This document shows positions 23,701 through 36,346 of a stretch of DNA of 64,000 nucleotides, in pieces. The stretch is from Reticulitermes speratus (lineage: Eukaryota > Arthropoda > Insecta > Blattodea > Rhinotermitidae): positions 39,719,408 through 39,783,407 of the forward strand of contig JAJKFL010000003.1 in assembly GCA_021186555.1 (NCBI GenBank). Reading direction: 5' to 3'. The notes under the pieces are model-generated. The model was not told the DNA's origin. It saw only the letters and a list, made by a program, of their open reading frames with translations, and ran no database searches. The position numbers and the translations under genes are program-made. Numbering within the stretch: the stretch's first letter is position 1; each line of letters begins with the position of its first letter.

Positions 23701-24620
23701 ATCTCGCAATCATCTCTCAATTTGTGGCCGCCAAGATTTTGCTTCAGCGCTGGAAGCGGTTGATAATCGCTCTGCGACGAATTCCAAATCTCTAGTTACG
23801 AAATGATACGCCATGTACATTTATTTGTTGACCGATTCTCTTATTTTGCTACTAGAACAAATTATATCTAGGAGTTCAATTCGAACATTTTAATATAAGA
23901 GGCCAAATATATTCTATGATAAATAAAATTTGGATTTACGTGCTCGGGAGGAGGCTTATGGGATTTTTCTGCGACACCGCAGGAATACTTCTAGACAAAC
24001 GAAATTTTTATGGATGAATTTGGAAGGGCTCACACTACAATGTTTTCCTGAAACCGTCTGTTCTAATAACTGTATGCACCAACGATATGATGTGAATTTT
24101 CCAGTTTCAAATCTAACACAAATTTAACAAGAAAGCCCCATGGACAGTTATACTGACTGTGATTTGAAAACAAAATTTATGAAGCTATCTTTTGATTGCT
24201 TTCTGCGCACTTGATAAACTAGTATGGGAAGTGGATAAAACAAGAAGTCAAAAATTTATTCCTTTCTCGCCCCCGTACATGTGGGAATCTTGATTTTGAG
24301 CTCTGATTTCAATTTATACAAAAAATGTTTTAAATTTTATGTTGAAGCTGACATAAGATTGAATGTTTCTTTAATTGAACGAATGACTGTCTATTTGTGT
24401 CATGAAAAACAGGTGCTTTAACCTCAGTAATTGTTTTTCATTACATGTAAATTCGTTTTTAAACGCTCGTAAATCCGTCCTCATTATCGAGGCTTCACGA
24501 TCACAGTAGCAACGACATATTCTTTGTTGTAGAATTGTTATAATAAATAAGCAATTCCAATACAGTTTAATTTAAGCGAAAACCAGAAAAAGAATGAAAA
24601 ATGAAAAATTTGTTTTACAG
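20771..24620. other. Intron 1, last part: little recognised
   Basis: A short GC-rich repeat near 22605-22660 (GCAGCTGCCCAGTTGGCCTGCCCC) has an antisense counterpart at about 28010-28055. A GC-rich stretch at 22270-22430 is unassigned. The run into 24620 is pyrimidine-poor until TTTGTTTTACAG, the acceptor of the next exon. Confidence 0.5.
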
Positions 24621-24764
24621 AGTTGGGTTCATTCCTGGGCGCGCCATGTGACCTCACCTGTGATCCGGATCTGCCACATGTTTTCTGTGACCAGGACACT
24701 AGGCACTGCGAGTGTGAGAAGAAGTATCCAGTCAAACTTGGGGCCAAAAAAGGATGTGCCAAAC
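24621..24764 (+). CDS. Exon 2: first six-cysteine (EB-like) module
   Basis: The acceptor TTTGTTTTACAG ends at 24620 and the donor C|GTGAGT starts at 24765; both ends are in phase 1. The exon encodes about 48 residues with cysteines in the order CDLTC, FC, HC, EC, GC, which gives six, enough for three disulphides. The spacing resembles EB or EGF-like modules of arthropod cell-surface proteins. With exon A upstream this segment would begin just after the signal peptide, at about residue 21. The frame remains open into the intron for about 40 bases, but the donor is close to consensus. The protein family is not one I can name. The coding reading is strongly supported by cysteine pattern, phase and splice sites together. 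Confidence 0.85.
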
Positions 24765-26402
24765 GTGAGTGTTGCCATAAAATACAAGTTCTGAATAGAG
24801 CGTAGATGCCTCCTCTCATTTGAATTGTGTAATTACATAGAAAAGCTAGCTGAAACTGAAAATATTTATAAATGTTAATGATGCATTTCTGTACTTAAGT
24901 TACATTGTGTGCAGTTTACCATAATCCTTAACTTTCTTTGATATAACATCAAATATGTTCTCTGTTACCACGTTTGCAGCGATTAATATACTGGTATTAG
25001 AAATGTATGGTACAGATCTTAACATTTTGTGTTGCCCGTGTATTGTGTTATTATTTGTTAGAGTCCAAGTGTATTCGCTGATTAGTTTTACATATCTTAT
25101 TATTTACATTACCACATCTCCAACATGTTTCGGCTTCTACTAAGCCATCATCAGGGAGAAAAATATAAGGGTATATTATATATATACAGTGCAAAACATT
25201 AAGATTGTAAATACCCAACAGGCAAAAATAACATACACTTATGTAAATAATAAGATGTGTATAAACTAATCTGTGTATTTAGTTGGATTCTGATGATGTG
25301 GTACAGAAATGTGGTCTCAGTTATGCTGTATTGTTATACAAAATTTCACGTGCCCAGCATAAATTGTTCATTAGTTATACCGTCAAACTGATGGCTAAAT
25401 ACTGTATAGTTTCTGTGCAGCTGCTGTTCTTTTATTTATAATTTACAAAAAGAAGAATGAAATTAAAAATTACATTTTCTAAATATCTCTCATTAAGCAG
25501 GAATTCAAGACCCCATAATAAGATTTCCTCCAAACTCATAAGTTTTAATTTCGTATTTAGTAAACGTTGGTGTGGTAGCTGTGTATACCACCTGCAATAA
25601 CATTAGTAAGTTCTGCATTTTGCCACATGTGTACTTATGCATTACCAGTGATCATGACTACGTGATAAATCACTTACCCACAGATAACATCCATAGGAAC
25701 TACAGTGTTTTTAAAAGATCATGGATTGACTTTCTGTACAGTGCAATCTCTATAACATAGTTAAACAAGTAACAGGTAATTTTAATGTAAGACATATACA
25801 ACTAAAAACCTTTACAGTTGACTCCTTGTCTCACTGTTTTAAACATTTCTTTTTAATTATTTTTTAAAAGATCGTTTTTCCTTGCACTTTTTATAACAAT
25901 AGTGGCAACATTTTAACATTTACTTTCGTTTTAATATTTTACTTAGGCTATATGACAACAACAACAACACAGCACAGAAAATTTTGATTACATCTCTGTA
26001 CCTCCTCTTTGTGTTTTGATGGGAGAAATGTTTTCCTGAACTTAGCTAATAATTTACCAAATCAGTCACCTGTTGTTATACACTTTATATATTATCACTC
26101 CCAAGTTCAAATACAGTATTCACATTGATGAAATCAGTGCATTATGAACTAATGAAGCTTCAGTCACAAAATAATATATAAGGAATGTGATTTTAACCCT
26201 TCCTCTTAATATTATTCCTGAACAATATTTGTATGCATTTCTTGTAAGGCATAAATACAGGTTTGTGAATTATGTTTCATATTACATCAGTTTACTTATC
26301 CTGTGCAGTTGAGGTACAATATATCAAACACTCTGGTCACTCATCCAGCCATCCATCAGTGCATCAAATTCATTCATTTATGGTTTCTTTATTTGTTTAC
26401 AG
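24765..26402. other. Intron 2
   Basis: Holds the antisense hammerhead motif at 25117-25159, flanked by a short inverted repeat (ATCTTATTATTTACAT near 25093 and ATGTAAATAATAAGAT near 25242). The rest is AT-rich with no recognised feature. Confidence 0.55.
25117..25159 (-). ncRNA. Minimal type I hammerhead ribozyme motif (best match in the window)
   Basis: Reverse strand: TCTCC, CTGATGA, then T and a five-pair stem II (GGCTT-AGTAG-AAGCC), GAA, palindrome ACATGT, T, and GGAGA, which pairs perfectly with TCTCC. Every invariant hammerhead base is present. Predicted cleavage lies between 25121 and 25122. It is antisense to the host gene, so the gene's own pre-mRNA would not carry it in active form. 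Confidence 0.85.
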
Positions 26403-26564
26403 CTGTGCGTCTGGGTGACCAGTGTTTATACCGGCAGGCATGTGCATTTACTGACCAGCATGCCATATGTGTACAAATCAACCACAATGCCATCTGCCAG
26501 TGCAAACCTGGTTACCATACTGTTGCACTTCAGAGACCTACAAAGAAGGTGTTCTGTTCTGAAG
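26403..26564 (+). CDS. Exon 3: second six-cysteine (EB-like) module
   Basis: The acceptor TTTATTTGTTTACAG ends at 26402 and the donor G|GTAGAG begins at 26565; both are in phase 1. The exon encodes about 54 residues beginning PVRLGDQCLYRQACAF, with six cysteines (DQC, QAC, AIC, AIC, QC, FC). The segment INHNAICQCKPGYH is the kind of turn that closes an EB or EGF-like fold. It is a second module like that of exon 2. The symmetric 1-1 phase would let the module be skipped without a frameshift. Confidence 0.88.
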
Positions 26565-26734
26565 GTAGAGATTATCTTCTGTATTTTTCTTAAGAGGGAA
26601 ATTGCATGATGAGTTCTTTGACTTTGTATTGTTTACCTAATAATATTAGGGTGGAAAAATTCAGAGGATGGGGTGGATAGGTTATTTAGTATGTTTGTGA
26701 CAGATGGGAAATGTATATAAACCACCTGAATGGA

Positions 26735-26965
26735 AGAAGGCACCCAAAGGATCCAGGCATAGGTGGGAGGATAATATTAAATTGGATCATAAATAAATAG
26801 TATGAGGGTGTGTGCTGGATTCAACTGGCTCAGGATAAGATTTTGGTGGCGGTTTGTTGTAAGCATGATAATGAATCTCAAGCTTTAAAAGGTATGCAAC
26901 TTCTTAACTACTTGAGCAAATGTTAGCTTCTCTGGAAGATTTCTGCTCCATAGAGTTAGTTTGTT
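26735..26965 (+). mobile_element. 5'-truncated LINE 3' end
   Basis: AGGTGGGAGGATAATATTAAATTGGATC, then GGATTCAACTGGCTCAGGATAAG, and the trailer TCCATAGAGTTAGTTTG follow the order of the element at 57540-57800. Frameshifts and a stop break the frame. Confidence 0.75.
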
Positions 26966-29900
26966 ATTTAGAAAATCCATGTAGTCCCAGCTTGAAGTTC
27001 AGTTCTGGCACACATTATCTTTACTGAAAATTAGATTTTTTTGGGTCTTTCTAGGGAATGACTCTGCCTTTTATTTTGATTCAGAATTTATATTTGTTAC
27101 AATTTTAGAACTACTGTATAAAAAATTATGTCTGTTTTTTTATTCTGTGTAGTGTACAAAAGAGTAGAAAATACAGACATACTGATTTACCACAGAATAT
27201 GATGACATAATAACTGTACATCCTGCTAAACAAATTCTATGGCTAGTGTCAAAGGTGTTTCTTTCCTGAAGAACAAACACCAAGATCAGTCATTATGTAA
27301 ATTCTCCTCACAACATATATATTTATTGGTAAATTTTTGATCAAAGATATTGGATCATGTTTCTAGTGCACTATGACATGTATCTTTCTTCTTGCTATTA
27401 CTTAACTAATATTCACAACAAAGATAGTTCTCACGGCTAAATTCACACACAGTTCATAAGCTTATAGTCAGTTTTTTTTAATCCTTTCAGGACCAACATA
27501 TTCATTTCCAGGTTGTTCTGTTGCTTCTCACAACTGTGCCAAATACTGTCATGTTATATGTTCCTGACTTTTGAATTTTAATGCCTCTTGAGGTAAAGTA
27601 AATGGAAGAGATGGTAAACATCCTTTCCAGACAGAGAAAATGACATTGTAAGTGCATTTTGTTATCAGTTTGAGTTCAATGGAAATTAGGATGAATAATG
27701 AACAGTACCAGTAACTGTTAAATCCAGACGAAATTAGTAATTTCTTTTGGACAGAAGAGAGCTTGACTTATCTCGATATGAACTACTTTAATTGCCACTA
27801 ACATTCTACTGATCCAATACTGGAAACATGATGAGAAGATTCTGGTATGTTATGCGCAAAATTCTATCCCCACATCACTGAATTATCACCATGTATTTGG
27901 TAACTCAGAACAGACTTATGAGGCAGCAAATTAGTTTACATTGTAGTGATACTGTTGTAACGAGATCTGGAAGATTATTTTCTATATTGATATGTAGGAT
28001 GCTTCCAGAGCTGGCTCTAGGCACCAGCAAGGCAAGCCCATGCCTGGGGCGGCACATTTACAGGCGCAGCATTAAATGAGTATACCAGTTGGAAATTTGT
28101 TTGTTTCACTAATGGCAAATTTTTTTTTATTTTATTTTTCTATATTTTGAGCAGTCCAAAAAAAAAGTTAATGCAAAGTTCCGACAAGTATGGGTAAAAA
28201 CTAAGACAAAATAATTGGTGAGGGACGGAGATTTGTTTGCCTGGAGCGGCAGCAAACATACAGCTGGCTATAAGTGCTTTTGGATAAACATGATAAATGC
28301 TTCAATATGGAAGATCATGTGTTGAAGATTGCTGATTTATAATTTATTTTTGGTCACTTTTTGGTTGTTTAGGAATGTAATTCCCAAGTAGTGGTACAGC
28401 TCGTGGGGGGGCAAAATGGGTGGAAAAATTAATATTTAAAAAAGAATTTGATTTTTTGCACCCAACACAATTTAAATTATTGAATATAATGAAAGGAAAT
28501 TCAATAAATGATTGTGGTTTTTTGAAATTCATAATATCACATTACATTTTGTTGTCAATATTGTAATCCAATTTTCTTTACTGTCTCTGAAATGTGTTAT
28601 AATTTCATCTATATTCTGTTTCATGGAGGTAAATATTTTCATGTATAATTTATTAGGAGTTAATTTCTACAATAGTAAAATTTCCAGTGTTTGTAATACT
28701 GTAGCAATGTACTGATTGACTATTCTACCAAATAGAGTGCAGCAGTGGTACCTGACCATTGCAATTGAAACGTGAGGTGAACAGGATTCGTGAAATGTTG
28801 AGTGCATTAAAGAAATCATGGTTTAGGACCAACGATAAGCGATATACAACATTAAGTGTAAAAATGAAGTCGTCCACTCCTCATACTGTTCTGAGGAAAT
28901 TTGTGATTTAAAATAATTCATTTATGCCACACTGCTTCAAGCTGCAGTATTTATGAAAACAAGCAAGTAGTCTGTGGGCACTGTACAAAATTACAGATAA
29001 CGTTTCATTTTAAAATTTATCTTGTAGTTTTGTTTTGAGTAGAATTACAGTTGTTTTCTCTTTTTAACATGACTGTTCCTAAACTGCTAAGTGAAAATAA
29101 GAATAATTAAAGAAATGAGTGCCATTACTCATGGTACGAATAGTCTAACCCATGATAACACGTACAACATTTTTTATCTTGATTATTAATCGTTATGACT
29201 GACACGAAGGTTGAATAAAAGTGCAGGGAGACCGAGTCACCTGGTGGCATGGCATTGTATGCATCAGTTTTCGTTGAGCTGAACTAAATTAGTAGAATCA
29301 AACCTAACTAATATAAACTGAGAAAGGGAACTATGATTCCATATTTACGAGACATAGCATAACATACCACAGATTGAACATGAACGTCGAGTGAGAACTT
29401 TCATTAACCTGCTTTTTGAGTGGTAGTTAGGTTGGATATACTGCACATGACAGGAGTTATGGCATTGAGTGTGCACTTCAGAAGCCTATGTTTTTTTGAG
29501 GTCACCAGTGAGAAAGTGAGTTCTGAATTCTTAGAGACTGATGAATGCATCTGGAGGCAGTGACGCAATTGGGGGGGGGGGGGGGGGAGTGGGGGCAGCC
29601 ACATAGTGCTGCAGTGAATATTTAAAAAATTATTTCCTGCTCTCAACAAATTTTAAATTATTCGGCCAAATAGAAGGAAAGTCAATAGGTGATTGTGTTT
29701 TTTAAAAAAAAAAACTAGGTAAGCTACTACTCCCAGATATAACTTTGTACTTATGGGAAATGGTGAGTTACTTTACAAAACTTTACTATATGAACTCGCC
29801 AGGAATGTACATATTTGTAAGAGTAAGGACAGTTGGTATTCATGTTATGATTATTTCAAATGGCCCAGCCACTTTCTTTTAGGCATATCTGTTATAATGA

Positions 29901-29986
29901 GTTTGGTTTAACAAAAACACTTCCTTACCCTAGATTTATCAGTCATGGTTTTCCGGCTGTCTAAATGTATTGACACTTATTTTCAG
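26966..29986. other. Intron 3, remainder: one dispersed repeat present twice
   Basis: About 28395-28535 and 29570-29715 share a G-rich start, AATATTTAAAAAA, CAACA(C)AATTTTAAATTATT and a GGAAATTCAATAAATGATTGTG-like end: two diverged copies of one family in the same orientation. A run of guanines at 29572-29588 makes the second copy hard to read. No exon is seen. Confidence 0.5.
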
Positions 29987-30163
29987 ACTTGGTGATCCTG
30001 ACAACGGATGTTCCAACACTGTTTGGTGTTGCTACAGGGTTGGCCATTTTTACAGCACTCATTTGTTTTGTGCTGAAGCTATTCAGCAGGGCACGTTACT
30101 CCAGACCTCGGCACTATGCTAATGCAAACCTTGCACCCCCAATTCTCTTCTCCAGTGAGACAG
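29987..30163 (+). CDS. Exon 4: transmembrane exon
   Basis: The acceptor TTATTTTCAG ends at 29986 and the donor G|GTCAGT begins at 30164; both are in phase 1. The exon encodes about 59 residues. A short linker (DLVILTTDVPT) precedes the hydrophobic segment LFGVATGLAIFTALICFVL, which is followed by KLFSRARYSRPRH, a typical basic stop-transfer. This gives a type I topology with the cysteine modules outside. The remaining residues (NANLAPPILFSSET) start the cytoplasmic tail. In the 303-residue form the membrane segment is at about residues 134-155. Confidence 0.87.
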
Positions 30164-33100
30164 GTCAGTGCAGCATTCTGAATCAGAATGTAGATATCTG
30201 TATCACTCTGCTGTGTCATGAGTACATTTTGTGCCAAGAAAAACATGTTTTGTTATACCTGAAATTAATGGTAATGATGAAGAAATTTATTGGATGTGGT
30301 CCAACCCCAAAATCATAGTTTCATATTTCAGAAACATAAATCATTGACAACCCATTTTACTTTGATTATCCGTTTAAAGAAGATTTTATTAATACAGCAA
30401 AATTTATCTGTTTAAATAACATTTTATTTGTATAGTAAAATAAATCCAATCCTAATTTCAACTCAAATGGTGTGTGACTGAAGATAAATCTGCAAATCTG
30501 CAAAAATAATTTACAAGACACTGATGGAGGAAATTATGGATAGAATAGTTTTGAGCTCTTGCATAATTTATCTGTAGGCGCATACATTCTAAAAGGCAGA
30601 ATGAACATAGAGTAATGGGATGGGGATATGAAGTTGCTCAAGAACCCAGAGCCAAAATATCCGAATGTGTAACTTAATTGTGAAATTTAAAACAATTTTT
30701 TTAAAGTGAAGTGAACCTTACATTTCATGAAGGCATGCAATAAATTATTCTCTGCTGTTTATAAAGAGGATTAAGAATTGTTGTGCCAAAAACATAATTA
30801 TTAATTTAATAATATCTTAATCTGGAAGGGACTGGAATGAAATATAATATTATGGCCTTTTTTAAATAATTCATTACAAATGCAGGTTAATAATTTACTT
30901 TTAACTTTTCAATTATATGAAAATAAAAGGTCTTTGTGTCTTGTGTTTGTTTTTTTATGTCCCTATACATATCTATTCCAAATAAGTAGAGAATTTTGTG
31001 TAAACCGTTGTGGTGAGAAAACTGTCCCACATTTACTTACATACATACATACCTTACAATGTTATATTCAAGTTACAAATGGCAGTACAGTCAAACCCAT
31101 TACATCACCACTCTCCAACCACCAAAGAAGGGGTGGCAGTATTTCTGAACTGTTCCTCTTAATTTTTGTGTTTGTTATGTGGTTTTTCAGTATTTATATA
31201 CCTACATATATGCAATTTATACTCCCATAAATTTCTGCTCGTTTATTTGTATCACTTTAATATAAACTTGCATGTAGTACAAGATGTAGTCTGACCATGA
31301 CAGTCTATTATATTACTGGGTATAAGCTACAGGTTACAAATGTTATTTTTAAGAATATATCATGCCTATATAAAATGTAATATGATTAGTCTGGCCATGT
31401 TTATTTGTAACTTCTTGAATGTGGTAGACAGAACAAGAGCAAATGTAGCTGTCCTGTTCATATGATTAAGAAAGTGCATGTTTAACAAGATAAATTTGTC
31501 AAGGGCACATTATGTCCAGCCATCAGTTTTCTGTTTACATACCTGCCAACCTGTCTATCCATTTTCATTGAACCCTTTGTTGATTTTGCTCATCAGAGCA
31601 GTGAACTATATGTTACAGCTGAACTCCAAAACTGGCTAATGTGTACATCAGCCAAAGCAGGTAAGGTTCAAAATAAGGCGATAAACACACAATTCCGACA
31701 TTACGCAGATAATTGTAACATGAATAATAGCCATCTGGCTAAGACCAACTCAAAGTTCAAGTTATGTTGCATTTTAGCAATACTGGGAGCCTGAGTGTCC
31801 CATGGATGCTCAAGTGATAACATTCCACAGTCGACTTCCTACTAGTGCACTGATGAAAGAGCAAAACCCTTGTGTTGTCGTCATCATCATCATCATCATA
31901 ATTTGTGAATGTTATCTAAAGAGCCTGGTTACAATTTTTGGATGTCATGCTGTGTGGTCTGCTATATGCTTAACAACATTTCAGAGAAACCTTTTGCCTC
32001 AGTCACAAGGATGGATGAATATGCCAGTCTCACAGAGTTTGGCTGTTGTTACATTATCCAGCTAGTCTTAACCTTAGCTAAATATCAGAGTTAGCCATAG
32101 CATATACACCAATTACAATTCCCACTTTATTGGCATATTTACACAGACCTTAATATTTGCCTTTATGACACCAAAGTATGTTTCAGAGTTAGTCCTATAG
32201 AAACAATAGCTGTGGTGTGTGCATTTTGAGGGCTTAATGACATGTTTGAGCATACAAAAAGTCTTAGAGATTCTGTGAGTATACATTTTGAATATTTATT
32301 GTCACAGAAAGAGTATCATATATCGCATGTAGTTTCACTGCAAATAGCATTGTGATGATAATATTTCTTAAGGATCTAAATTAAAATTCTAAACACTAAT
32401 AAAATTACGTTTACCAGACATATATTTTAAGTATTTTTTTCTGTATTCTGAATACAAAATTACCCTGTCTTGGTAAAACTGTAAAGTAATTTTTCTTTTT
32501 TGGATGTAAGCTGTTAATAGGATTTTTGTGTACAATGTAAACTCAGGCACAATACACTTCCTTAGATGCTGTTTCCTTTTCTGTTTTTTTAAATGCCCTT
32601 TTTCCCTTATAGACATTCAGCTGACTATCAGAAGCACTTAACATGAAAGGACTTACTTCAAATTCGCATTCAGAAAAATTATTAAAATGTAAGCTTAAAA
32701 TGTACTTTGGGAGTTTAAACCAATCTGGACCACCATCTACTTGAAGGGCTAAACAAACCCACACATTTCTCCTGTCAAATGTCCCTGTACAACAAAATAG
32801 TTAAGCCAGATTTACTAATCTGTTTATCTATGTAAATCTGACAGTACAAGAAAACATTTTGGAAGTATATAAATTACCAAAATAAATAGATCAAACCCTG
32901 ATATAACACCACCTTCACATAGCGCCCATGCAAGTCTGTGAACAGAAATTCTCTGTTATACAGTGTTTTGATTTACAGCCACCCTCAATACATGGCCACA
33001 AATTGTGGTGAAAAGGCAGTGGCACTATATTGGATTTTGACTGTTTAATATACTTTCATGTTAAAGAATCACTTTTGAGAAGTTTTGTGTGTAGACTCAT

Positions 33101-34263
33101 ATCACTTGTCAGGATTAGTAATAAGATGTTTATGATTTAAAGAAGTTAAGTAAGGCAAATTACATTATTCAGTACTAGTTATGACTTATAGAAAACTGTA
33201 TGGACAGTTTCAGCATGCATATTTCTACTGTTTCTCCCTCCATATAAAATATTATTGTAACGTCTTGTTACTCCCACAAATTTGACAGTTATTTCCAAAT
33301 CCAGATGTAGTTGCATGTTGGCCAATTCAGTTTTCTGGAATTACATTTTTTCTTCCATCTTTTTGCCTTCTAGTTACCCCTCTGGTTTGTCCTGAAACAC
33401 ATATTTCCATGTGTTACTGTGTTAGCTGGAAATTCTGGCTTAGAAAGAGTAGTGGTAACTTGGTTCATCATATAAATGAAACAGGAATTTACATGAACTG
33501 TGTAATACCAAGGAGCAGGCCATGCCATTACACAGGTAGTTAGTCACTGCCATCTAATCATGGAGACCCAGATTCAGTCTCAGGGTAGTCCATGTAGGGA
33601 CCCATGGTGAACAAAGTGACAAGAATTGTAATATAACTTTATACTGTTTTATATTTCTTACTGTAGCAAACACACTGACAAACAAGGGAATTGTTGCAGA
33701 GTGTTCACAAACATTTTTAATTTACAGTTGTATTTAACTGATACCTGGTACTAAGTTCAGAAGTATCTAATAATTGGTGTTATTTACTTATGTGTTGTGT
33801 CTAGTGTAGAATAACTGTATTTTTGTTGTCTCTTTGCTTTACATGTCTCCCTGTATCTCCTTAACCATAGAGTTTCAGAATCTGTGTAAGTGTTATTCTT
33901 TTGATAATATTGATTACTTTAATCTTTCTGTAATTTACTTTAAGCAGAGCTTGGATAAATAATCTGTGTTAGCAAATCATTGACTGAAAATATTAAATTA
34001 TTATTTAGTTTGTACAGTTTTCCTTCTTTTTTCTTACTTGTTAGACATAAGCTGGTAATGTCCTGTTACTATTCTATTATCAGTAGTTCTTTGAGATAAT
34101 TATTTACAATTTAAAACACACACACACATGCATGTATATAAATGCATGCATACACATAACTAATTTAATTTTACATCCCAGTCTTGTATAAAGAAGAAAT
34201 TATCTATAGCATTGACAGTGTGTGAGTAGAACTTGCGAGATTTGCAGTTCTTGCAGCAGGACT
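30164..34263. other. Intron 4, first part: mostly unassigned
   Basis: The frame at 30880-31230 shows no domain. A SINE-C-like piece (ATGCCATTACACAGGTAGTTAG, then GAGACCCAGATTCAGTCTCAGG) lies at about 33515-33610. A TCA/ATC simple repeat lies at 31880-31900 and an AC run at about 34115-34130. Confidence 0.45.
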
Positions 34264-34486
34264 GCTGAAGATTCACTTCTGGGATACCTTGTTGACTGGT
34301 AAACAGTTACAGACGTTCCAAAGATCATATTGCCGTCATCTTTAGTTCCTTTTCAGGTTCAACCAGTCCAAGAAGTCCACTTCTTGGACTGGTTGAACCT
34401 GAAAAGGAAGGGACTTATCATCGTTCAAGTTGTCAGTAACTATTTACTGGTTGACATGCATTATCCCAGAAGACTTTAATCTTCAA
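34264..34486. mobile_element. Foldback element with a perfect 31-bp central hairpin
   Basis: The terminal segments GCTGAAGATTCACTTCTGGGATA and TTATCCCAGAAGACTTTAATCTTCA are inverted repeats. The centre (34346-34376 and 34379-34409) is a perfect 31-base inverted repeat with a two-base loop. The arms hold worn hammerhead-like text (AAGATGACGGCAATATG and GGAACGTC on the reverse strand). The termini match the element at 44029-44247, so the two are one family. Confidence 0.75.
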
Positions 34487-34644
34487 TGTAAAACTTTATC
34501 ATTCCTCTTTGATAATTATTAGCACTCTTATTTCAGTATATGTATGGAACTAGGCGACTAGGGTAAAACACTTTATGAGTAGCCATGTGTGCCAGTTCTT
34601 TTCTTTGTCCAATTATAGTTAATAATAATAATTATGGATCTTAA

Positions 34645-34830
34645 ATAAATACAGTGTGATGGCATGGAGTGGATTCTTCTGGCTGAGAATAGGGGCAAGT
34701 GGATGGATCTTGTAAACATGGTGATGAATGTTTGGCTTCCATACAATGTGAGGAATGTCTTGACTAGCTGAGAATGTATCAGCTTCTCAAGGATTGTACT
34801 ACATGAATTTAAGTAGTTAGTTATTATTAG
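34645..34830 (+). mobile_element. LINE 3' end fragment
   Basis: GTGATGGCATGGAGTGGATTCTTCTGGCTGAGAATAGG, GTAAACATGGTGATGAATGTTTGGCTTCC and the trailer TTGACTAGCTGAG match the end of the LINE at 57234-57800. Confidence 0.75.
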
Positions 34831-34934
34831 TGTGGCCTTTGTTGATGGACTTTATTACACTCTTGTTTTTGGGGTGTTCATAAGGAAGGAAATTAAAATC
34901 ATGCAAACTACTTTGGTTAGTCCAGAGATACAGT

Positions 34935-36103
34935 TACTTGAACACTGGAAGTTTTCCTTCTATTCCCCTATTTTTCCTTCTATATGTTAATGCTCTACCT
35001 AAAATCATATCCAATATATCCAACCCAATTCTATTTGCAGATGATACAAGCATGATAATTACTAATTCTGATCTCCAGGAGTTTAAAAAAGACATACACA
35101 GTATTCTTATACAATTAAATACCTGGTTTAAAAGCAATTTGTTATCATTAAATTTGGATAAAGCTCATTTTCTACAATTCCTAACTAAAAATAGTCATGA
35201 ATCCGACCTTCAAATGTCGTATGAAAATAAACAAATTTCTAAAATCTATAATGCTAAATTTTTAGTATTAGTAATTGATAATAATTTGTCTTGGGGATTT
35301 CATATTGATGAAATAGTACCTAAACTCAATAAAGCATGTTATGTAATTAGATCTGTTAAACCTTTTATATCTCTTGAAGTTCTAAGGACGATTTATTTTT
35401 CCTTGGTTCGTTCAATTATAATGTATGGTTTAATTTTTTGGGGTACCTCAGCCTACAGTAGAGTCATATTCAAGATTCAAAAAAGAATAATTAGAGTTAT
35501 TATGAATTCTAATAGCAAAGATTCATGTCATGACTTATTCAAAAAATTATGTATCCTTTCTCTCCATTCCCAGTACATATTCTCTATACTACTGTTTGTT
35601 GTTAAGAATAGAGGTTTATTCAAAACTAATTTTGATGTTCATAAATTTAATACAAGATGTAATTATGATTTACATCTCCCCATAGTGAAATTAACAGTAT
35701 TTCAAAAAGGAGTTTGTTATTTGGGTATCAAAATTTATAACCACCTTCTATTACATCTTAAGCAATTATCATATGACAATAAATTTAAATCAGCTTTAAA
35801 AATGTTTCTTCTTACAAATTCCTTCTACACCTTGGATGAATATTATAGCTGGAAATAAATAAGGATCTTGGTTCCAGTAATTAAGGTTTTTATATTGTTG
35901 TCTAATTACTATATTATTTATTCTGCTACAAGTGGTAAATTAAGTATTCATTATTTATGATGAGACCTAGGTTTACTGTTTTAATTTCATGTAATATTTA
36001 ATCTCATGACTGGCTCTGTGTAGCCTTTACACTTAGTCTTAAATTTTTATGCCTAGATAAATTAATGACATTCTGTATCCTTGGATTTATGGAATGTTAA
36101 ATA

Positions 36104-36142
<39 letters not shown>
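34935..36142 (+). mobile_element. 5'-truncated non-LTR retrotransposon with (TAA)n tail
   Basis: Contains the reverse-transcriptase frame 34938-35858, a 3' untranslated part with several stops, and an ATAATAATA tail at 36107-36142. It belongs to a different LINE family from the tails at 57234 and its relatives. A target duplication was not identified. Confidence 0.75.
34938..35858 (+). pseudogene. Partial reverse transcriptase (Jockey/R1-like LINE), 306 codons open
   Basis: The frame starts inside the palm domain: PLFFLLYVNALPKI is the worn form of the usual GPLLFLLYVNDL motif, followed by the catalytic box LFADDTSMI at about residue 32. The thumb and C-terminal region (NLSWGFHIDEIVPKLNKACY, then the SLVRSIIMYGLIFWG block) follow in the usual order and the frame runs to a natural stop. 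Fingers, endonuclease and any ORF1 are missing, so this is a 5'-truncated, inactive insertion. The apparent start codon has no meaning. An open frame of 306 codons suggests a fairly recent insertion. Confidence 0.85.
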
Positions 36143-36346
36143 TTCTCTGTTTGTTGTTTAACAAATGTGACAAGAGATTCAGGACAAAATAAATACAATA
36201 AATATTTATACTGTTTACATTATTCTCATACAATAAGCTATTTTACATTTGTTAAAACATAGCGTTGTATGTATCACCGTAAAAAAATTGCAGAACCACA
36301 CATAAGTGGAATATACAAAAATGTTTACACTGTCTTCATGAAAATA

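Noticed and set aside
34938..35858. A 306-codon gene
   Set aside because: It is the C-terminal part of a LINE reverse transcriptase with a retrotransposon tail; the apparent start has no biological meaning.
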